Assembly: GCA_022559985.1 (NCBI GenBank)
Contig: JAFJTR010000095.1
Location: 43,317-107,316 of the forward strand
From: Parastagonospora avenae f. sp. tritici 18332-5
Lineage: Eukaryota > Ascomycota > Dothideomycetes > Pleosporales > Phaeosphaeriaceae
Direction: 5' to 3'
Length of the DNA stretch: 64,000 nt
Position 1 is the stretch's first letter; every line of letters begins with the position of its first letter. A model generated the notes under the pieces. The model did not search any database. It worked only from the letters and a program-made list of their open reading frames with translations, and was not told the origin of the DNA. Shown in pieces: positions 57,996 through 64,000 of this stretch. The position numbers were made by a program, and so were the translations under genes.

Positions 57996-60900
57996 AGGTA
58001 ATGACCACTTGCAGCTGCCGGCGTATGCCGATTCCACAACACGGAGATGAGGTGCAGTGATGGCTCACTGCGACGTTCTAGCAGCATTCTAGCGTCCGTA
58101 TCTGTAGTGGGTCTATGCTTGTGTTAGGCCTTTGGGCGGCGAGTAAGCGTGTGAACGATGAGTCTGATCTCGATAGACTCGGAGCAGGTACCACGCTCTT
58201 AGTGGATTGTATCGTAGAGATGTCGCAGCAATGAATCCGAGAAAGTACGCCAGAACGCCTCATGGTTAAAGTGAACGTGCATTGACACCCAAGGCCTCCC
58301 CCTCGGAGTCGATCGTGTGAGCGTAGAGGACGGACCTGAAAGTTAGTTGATTAAATCGGGGGCTGTCCCGAGATGTCGGCCTCTGCCCGTCTGGTTCCAG
58401 TCCAACAGCCGCATCCGCCTTTGAGCGACTATGCGAACCTCAACTCTGCGCCATGCGGCGTGCCGCGTGTCTGAAAATGAAGATTGCACCGGTAGCCACA
58501 TGGCAACGCAGGCCGTGTGTTACGAACCTGATGCGTTCACGGCTGATGCCGAAGCTCGTGCCGGATGATGAAACTGCATCGCTCAGGCACTGGACCTACA
58601 GAAACCCTTTCTTTGCCGATGATAGGGCTTCTAGCTCACGACTAGAAACATGATGGAAGAGGGGACGAACCACAAGACGGAGATGTCGCCATGATGATTC
58701 AACAGATGTCGCGTCATTTCAACGTGTTCAGTGGATGAGGACTGCGCTGGCGGCTCCCGCAAACTCTAAATTGTACAATGTGTTTCAGGCTACGACCTCG
58801 TGGCCGACATTCATGGCGCTACTAGAATATTAGGCGATTTTTTTGAAGCCCAACTGGCAGAGTTTTGGGTTGACGGGACATTATCGGGAGTAGGAGAAGC
58901 GGCCCAGAGTTTTCCACCATGGCCGGGTGCCTGTGGCGTTAGATAGGTCATGGGGCCAGGGCTCGCTACCAGATGTTCTAGTGTTCTCGAAGACGCTGGC
59001 TGCGGAGGCAAAGGTGGCCGAGCGCATCATCCATGGAGCCGTCGTGGATGGTGTGCATCGGTTCAAGCTGAAAAGGTGCAACTGGTCTGAGCGATGCACT
59101 AAATTAGAATTAGACGTCTTGCGCAATCGCGAACGGACGTTAGACTTGCCCCGGTGTGGACATGGAACCCATGCACACCGGAGGGACCCTGGGAAAGTTT
59201 GCTTGCATGCAGCCGTGGTTTCTGCACGAGCTGAGGCAGGCGAGCCGGTCTGGGAGACGCAGGAAACGAGGCCTGCCGTGCGGGTTCTGGTTACACAACA
59301 GCTTGATCTGCCTGAACGTGGGGCTCGCGCGGCTGTACGGAAGTGTGATGTGATGGCCAGGGCGGACATGCGCGAGGAAGAAGGATTGGGAGCGCTGATG
59401 TGCGCCCGCGGACATCTGGGGATCGCGCCATGGGGCTGCGCTTGGAGAGTTTCGAAGCACGTGCTTGGAGATGGCAGTGGTTCGGCCACGGCTATGAAGC
59501 AGCAAAAGGCGATAAGCGTTGAGGAGACACTGTGTAGCGGATGCCGAGGGGGCGACGACTATTGGCTCACGTAAAGTCGGGCGGATGAAGCGACGTGCTC
59601 TGGTATGCTCTGGTGTGGTGTGGTATGGTGTGGTATGGTGTGTGGAAGCTTACTCCTCTCAGATTAGCGAGCCAGGCAGGACCGCATGCCGCATGTGTGT
59701 AGGAACTTAATAGAGTTTGCACGCACTTGTAGCGGCGCTAGAAGCGAATCTTGCACGTCCGCTCCACAAGGGACTGTAAAGTGCAATGCGAGCTTGTCGG
59801 CACTGTTGACCGAAGATGCAGCGACGACGTCGGAGTGTGTGGTCCTGTTTCGACGACTTACAGCTGTAGTGGTCTCAGGTATATCGCGATGCTTCTTCCC
59901 GCACGTCAAATAACGTTGCTGCTAACCCCACTGAGCAGCTGATTGCCTTCGGTCAAGTCGCGGCGGTTCTTTGCTTCTTTGCGTTGCAGCCTCCATATCA
60001 ATCCTCGCGACCAATATCTTCGAGTAGGCACCCATGCTGCGTGCTTCATTGGAAAACCCTCACTTTCATGCATGCGCTGCTGATTGCGGCGCGCGGCAGC
60101 GGGCCCTCAACCTAGCGCTGCCGACCTTTACCTTTGCTTTGCCAGTACCTGGCGATAAATGCTCTCGTCCAATGTAGGCGCCAAGATAGGCGCGCAATGG
60201 CTGGAGAGACGTCAGCGAAGCGACCAGGAGTTCGAAACAGGGTGCCACTAGCAAATATCGATCTTGGCTTTGTCCACTAACCGCGTAGCCTCGCCAAGGG
60301 CACTGGTTCGGAAGCGGTGAAGAAGACTCAATTTCGCTTTGTTCAGTGGGATGAGATTTGCGGTTGCAGCCTGGGGCAGATCGCCTGTATGCAGTAGCGA
60401 CGCCTGCGCATCGCAATTGACTGGGCATCACTTGACACTGGCCGACGTGGAGCGTCGTTCGATGTTGCATCTTCTCCTGGGAGCATCCATCATGATCCGG
60501 CGAAGACGGCCAAAGCATGTTCAAAACGCCGCAGCGCCGCACTCAATGGGCGCCACACTGCTGAATTGGGCCATTATGCGGCCTGAAGGAGCGCATCACG
60601 GACTCGGACTCGTGGCCCATGCCCCAGCTCATTTGGCCAAGGCATGGAGAGCAAACGGGCGCAGCAAGCGTGCGAATGACGGCACGGCTGTATCATGGCT
60701 CCACGTACCTGTTGCGTCTCCACCAAAGCAAATGGCTGTACATACACAGCATGCGGCAGCGCAGGTGCAGCGAGCATGCATGGGCGGCGCGCGCGTTGAA
60801 ACACTCCACCGTTGTTAGAGTTCCCAGCCGCAGATCTCTGTAGAGAACCATTGTCACGCGGCATTGACTGGCCGGCCAACAGGGCAACCTGGCCAGCTCT

Positions 60901-62355
60901 GGTTTGCAGCGAGCCGGGCTCTGGAAAGTCAGAAAGTCAGTCGGACACACAAGCTCCCGTAGCAGGCCGGCCGGAGCAATCCTTTTGGCATTGCCTCTGC
61001 AGCAGGCTCGCCGACCTCGCCAGAAGGAACCAGGAAGGATATTTCCAGCTTCGAGCGTCCAGCATCCCAGACCAGACGACGGCATGATCGACGTCTAGTC
61101 TAGGCTTGGGCGACAACAGGCCCTGGGAAACCAGGAGACGCAGTGGAAGCTGCTCGGATGCGAGTGGCCAGGCAGTGAATTGCAGACGCATTGACTCTGG
61201 GCCCCTGCACGACGGACAGGGCGCCCACGTGCTGACCTCTTGGCGCATGTGGGGCCTCTTCAGGGCTCGTACTGCAGTTACTGTACCTAGACTGGCGCTG
61301 GACGTGCTGGACCGGAGGGATCCCGGTGTCGCTTCACATGCACTCTGCGCCGCCATGCGTGGTACACTCCTCAAACGTCACGCCCATCCGAACGAGCGTC
61401 CGACGTCGTTGCTCAGCATCCCTCCCTCAGGCTCGCTACGGGCCGCACTTTCGCATCTCCTGTGCTGGGTCGTCGACTCGAGGTGCAGCCATCCAGGTAT
61501 CATCTTTGGCTGCTCCCGGCGGGCGACGGGCACTGCACCTCTCGTCCGGTGTGCATCTGCAGCATTTCACCGCCTGCCGTCCGCGCCCTCGAGGTAAGGT
61601 GGGCCGAGAGTGGTGTTGTGCAGGCCACCTGCCATCCGCCGCTTGCAGTGCGCTGGTGGGGACTGGCCTCTTAAGCTAGAGCCTGTAGTGCTTTTCCAGA
61701 ACAGACTGCCAGCTATCCAGATGCAGGGTGAGGCTCCGCCACGCGTCTGCCACCGCCGTTGGCAGCCCATCATTTTTTCCGCTGCAAATGTTTCCCACTC
61801 GACTACCACACGCGAGCTAGCCCAGCACCATGCTCTCGCACTAAGCCGCATGGTGTCCACTGGGGGAGCTAACATGAAACGATATCCCCAGTACCCACGT
61901 GTGCATGTGGCTACTTCAGGATCCAGGATCAGGATGCCACTAGCCCAGGGTCGAGGCATGGGCTGCCAAAGACGCTACTCCTCAGGCATCATAGCAGGTT
62001 AATAGGTCGCTGCCAGCCATGTCTTGCATTGCACGTACCTCTTCGCAAGTCCACCGCTTTGCTTCCCTTTCCCGCTTTACATACACTATTATCTCTTCTA
62101 ATCTCCGCTCAGCGCTGTTCTCACTTGCCCCTACGCCCCTACCTGCGCTTTCACCCGCTCGACACCACATCTGTGCACCCACCCGCACATATACCTACAT
62201 TAATCCCTACCGCCATCCTGATCTTCAGGGACCTGAGCCTCGTCATCCTCCTCCAGACACTTGATATTGCCAGACGCTTGGACCCGTGTTTTGAGCCCCG
62301 CTGACATAGCAACTTGGACAACGCCAGTACCCTCACCGCCCCTCGCGGATCCTCC
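57996..62355. other. 4.4-kb gene-poor region upstream of a bZIP gene
   Basis: No supported gene. Open frames up to 215 codons exist on both strands (for example 58881-59574 and 60339-61597), but they overlap one another, lack motifs and have no consistent codon preference. A short TGGTATGGTGTGG-type tandem lies near 59600-59642. The last 350 bp are pyrimidine rich, like a long transcribed leader. The region could be an extended promoter or long 5' UTR, or hold a non-coding transcript. Confidence 0.45.
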
Positions 62356-63818
62356 ATGACTTCAGTACTCCACTACCGAGACCCCATCGCCTATCGGAGC
62401 GACTACATGTCTACCTCAAGCTACCATTCGCCTCACATGGACAGTCTCAAGAAATCACCACCTTACGAGGGTCACTCCTCCGGCTCCGAGGCAAGGACCA
62501 CGCCCGGCTCCAAGAAACGCCCATCGCGAGCCGGCACACGGAGCGTCACCACACTCACAGCAGCCCAGCTGGAGCGAAAACGAGCAAATGATCGAGAAGC
62601 ACAGCGGGCCATCCGCCAGAGGACCAAGGACCACATCGACACTCTAGAACGCCAAGTACGCGACCTTACTGCCCAGCTAGAAACTGGCTCTTCATCGAGG
62701 ATGATGGACCTCATGCGGAGGAACGAGGAATTGGAACAGGAAAACGTAGTCCTGCGCGCACGATTGGGACATGCAGTATCAGCGTTGGCAGTCCCCGAAC
62801 ATGGCACAGGTATGCACCAAATTTCTTTTGTCGCACAGCACATATCAACTGTTTTCACCTTGCGTCGATATTCGTTTGCCCCTTGGCCGCACCCATTCAG
62901 GTGCAGGCGACAGTTTTGGTAAAACGAGCACCGTGTTGCGTTCCATATGCGCGCCTCTCGCTTCTACTTTGGACGACGTGCAGCAGGTGGACCGTCCGCC
63001 ACCCGCTTCCTCCAAGCGAGACGGCAAGCGATGCTTGACAAGAAAACAAAACATGATATTGAAATACGCAGAAGCTGACGACAACCCTCACAGGTGCACC
63101 TTCGCCAAGTGATCGAGTGCAGATGCTCAGTCACGCCCGCAGATCATCCACAGGGACTGCGCGCAGCGTACATTCAGTTCCTGAAATGTCTACTCCCATC
63201 TCGCAACCTGGGCACTGGCAGACGCAGCAGCAGCAGCAGCAGCATTCCTACCCCCATCATTCACCGCATGGCGAGCAACCAAGTATGGGTGAGGTGCAAG
63301 CGCCACACCAAGAGTCCGTGAGATGGAGTCCTCACCCATCTGCTCACCCGCAGCATCATCCTGTCTCAATGCCAGTGCAAGACCCTTCCATTCATCCAGT
63401 CGAATCTTCTGGCATGTCATACCCTAGCCCGTATGGTATGGAGAGTAACACACGAGCCATGTCCTATCCTTTGGAAAACGCACCGCTAGTCACTTCGCAA
63501 CCGATGGCCATGTCTGGATACGGCACGCCGACCTCTCACCCATCACCCCACCCTTCCGATTACCAGCGACACATGAGTGCGCCCATGAATCACCAAGCCA
63601 TGTCTGGACAGTCTTCTCATCCTCAAGCGCAACAGCATACGTCAACGCCTTATGCATCCTACTCGAATGCCCCGCATCAGGGCTACGCCCCTCAGGTTAG
63701 CCACCCTGGAGACATGTCTATGATGGCGCATGCGCCGCACCCCCAAAATCAAATGATGGGTGAACAGGGGCAACACATGGTGTATCACATGCAGCCAAAT
63801 ATGAAGGTGGAGCATTGA
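62356..63818 (+). CDS. bZIP transcription factor
   Basis: Exons 62356-62809 and 63094-63818 give 392 residues. The basic region at about 73-92 (RKRANDREAQRAIRQRTK) is followed by a leucine zipper to about residue 140. The rest is disordered, rich in His, Pro, Ser and Gln, including a Gln run encoded by CAG repeats near 63225-63242, typical of an activation region. The basic region belongs to a fungal class with DREAQRAIR; I do not assign an orthologue. The 284-bp intron may contain an 18-nt in-phase microexon (62900-62917). Upstream of the ATG the frame stays open but without another ATG. Confidence 0.85.
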
Positions 63819-63854
63819 AATGCAGCATTTGCACCCGCTCGACATGTTGCAATC

Positions 63855-63855
<1 letters not shown>

Positions 63856-63909
<54 letters not shown>

Positions 63910-63987
63910 ACCACCCCCCCCCCCCCCCCCCCCCCCACTCCCCCCCCCCCCGCCCCCCCCCCCCCGCCCCCCCCCCCCCCCCCCGCC
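63856..63987 (+). repeat. Poly-C tract
   Basis: About 132 bp of almost pure C with a few A, T and G interruptions, starting 38 bp after the bZIP stop codon. A homopolymer this long is rare in a nuclear genome and may mark an assembly or sequencing artefact. Its poly-Gly open frame is not a gene. Confidence 0.95.
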
Positions 63988-64000
63988 AAATTGTGGTTGG

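Noticed and set aside
58881..59574. Overlapping open frames of 202 and 215 codons on opposite strands
   Set aside because: They mirror each other in GC-rich DNA and neither shows a domain or sensible protein composition.
60339..61597. Several 100-160 codon open frames on both strands
   Set aside because: Mutually overlapping, motif-free and unconnected by convincing splice sites.
63642..63989. Poly-glycine minus-strand frame
   Set aside because: Produced by the poly-C tract and antisense of the bZIP gene.

Overview
The window is nuclear DNA of a filamentous ascomycete, most probably a dothideomycete. This rests on short GT-AG introns (about 45-120 bp), dense genes on both strands, and clear fungal orthologues. 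Most genes were joined exon by exon, and nearly every joined model keeps frame from ATG to stop. No rRNA or tRNA gene, CRISPR array or intact transposon was seen.

Layout: SCOC-like coiled-coil gene (2-638); MPP beta (2793-4466, -) diverging from succinate dehydrogenase anchor SDHD (4773-5412); secreted AA9 LPMO (6089-6933); RING protein (7173-8243) followed by (GTT)33; a 1356-residue homeodomain / C2H2-like / protein kinase / HET fusion (9801-14150); NUP85 (14854-18067, -) diverging from a Ysc84-domain gene (19027-20921); RRP7 (21586-22624); DMC1 (23273-24642); a crotonase (25206-26272); ribosomal protein eL20 (26513-27526, -) diverging from CSN12/PCID2 (27914-29688); a decayed MYND-like gene (31123-32034, -) and an unrecognised gene (32226-34062, -); BTB protein (34858-35720, -); tyrosinase (37826-39325); CNBP/Gis2 zinc-knuckle protein (40765-41587, -); UAP1 (42626-44219, -); L-rhamnonate dehydratase (44751-46166, -) diverging from a Zn2Cys6 regulator (46658-49347); D-amino-acid oxidase (50089-51498); a broken F-box/2EXR-like gene (51610-53345, -); a DUF1479 dioxygenase-like gene (53679-55253, -) diverging from a GH1 beta-glucosidase (56139-57995); then about 4.3 kb without a convincing gene before a bZIP factor (62356-63818) and a poly-C tract at the window edge.

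Themes: housekeeping genes (respiration, protein import, nuclear pore, ribosome biogenesis, chitin precursor, meiosis) alternate with saprotroph/plant-biomass functions (AA9, GH1, rhamnonate dehydratase with a candidate local regulator, peroxisomal oxidase). The most unusual item is the uninterrupted fusion of a DNA-binding module, a kinase with all catalytic residues and a HET cell-death-type domain. Two genes show real breaks, one with stops all explained by C-to-T change, as repeat-induced point mutation would leave.
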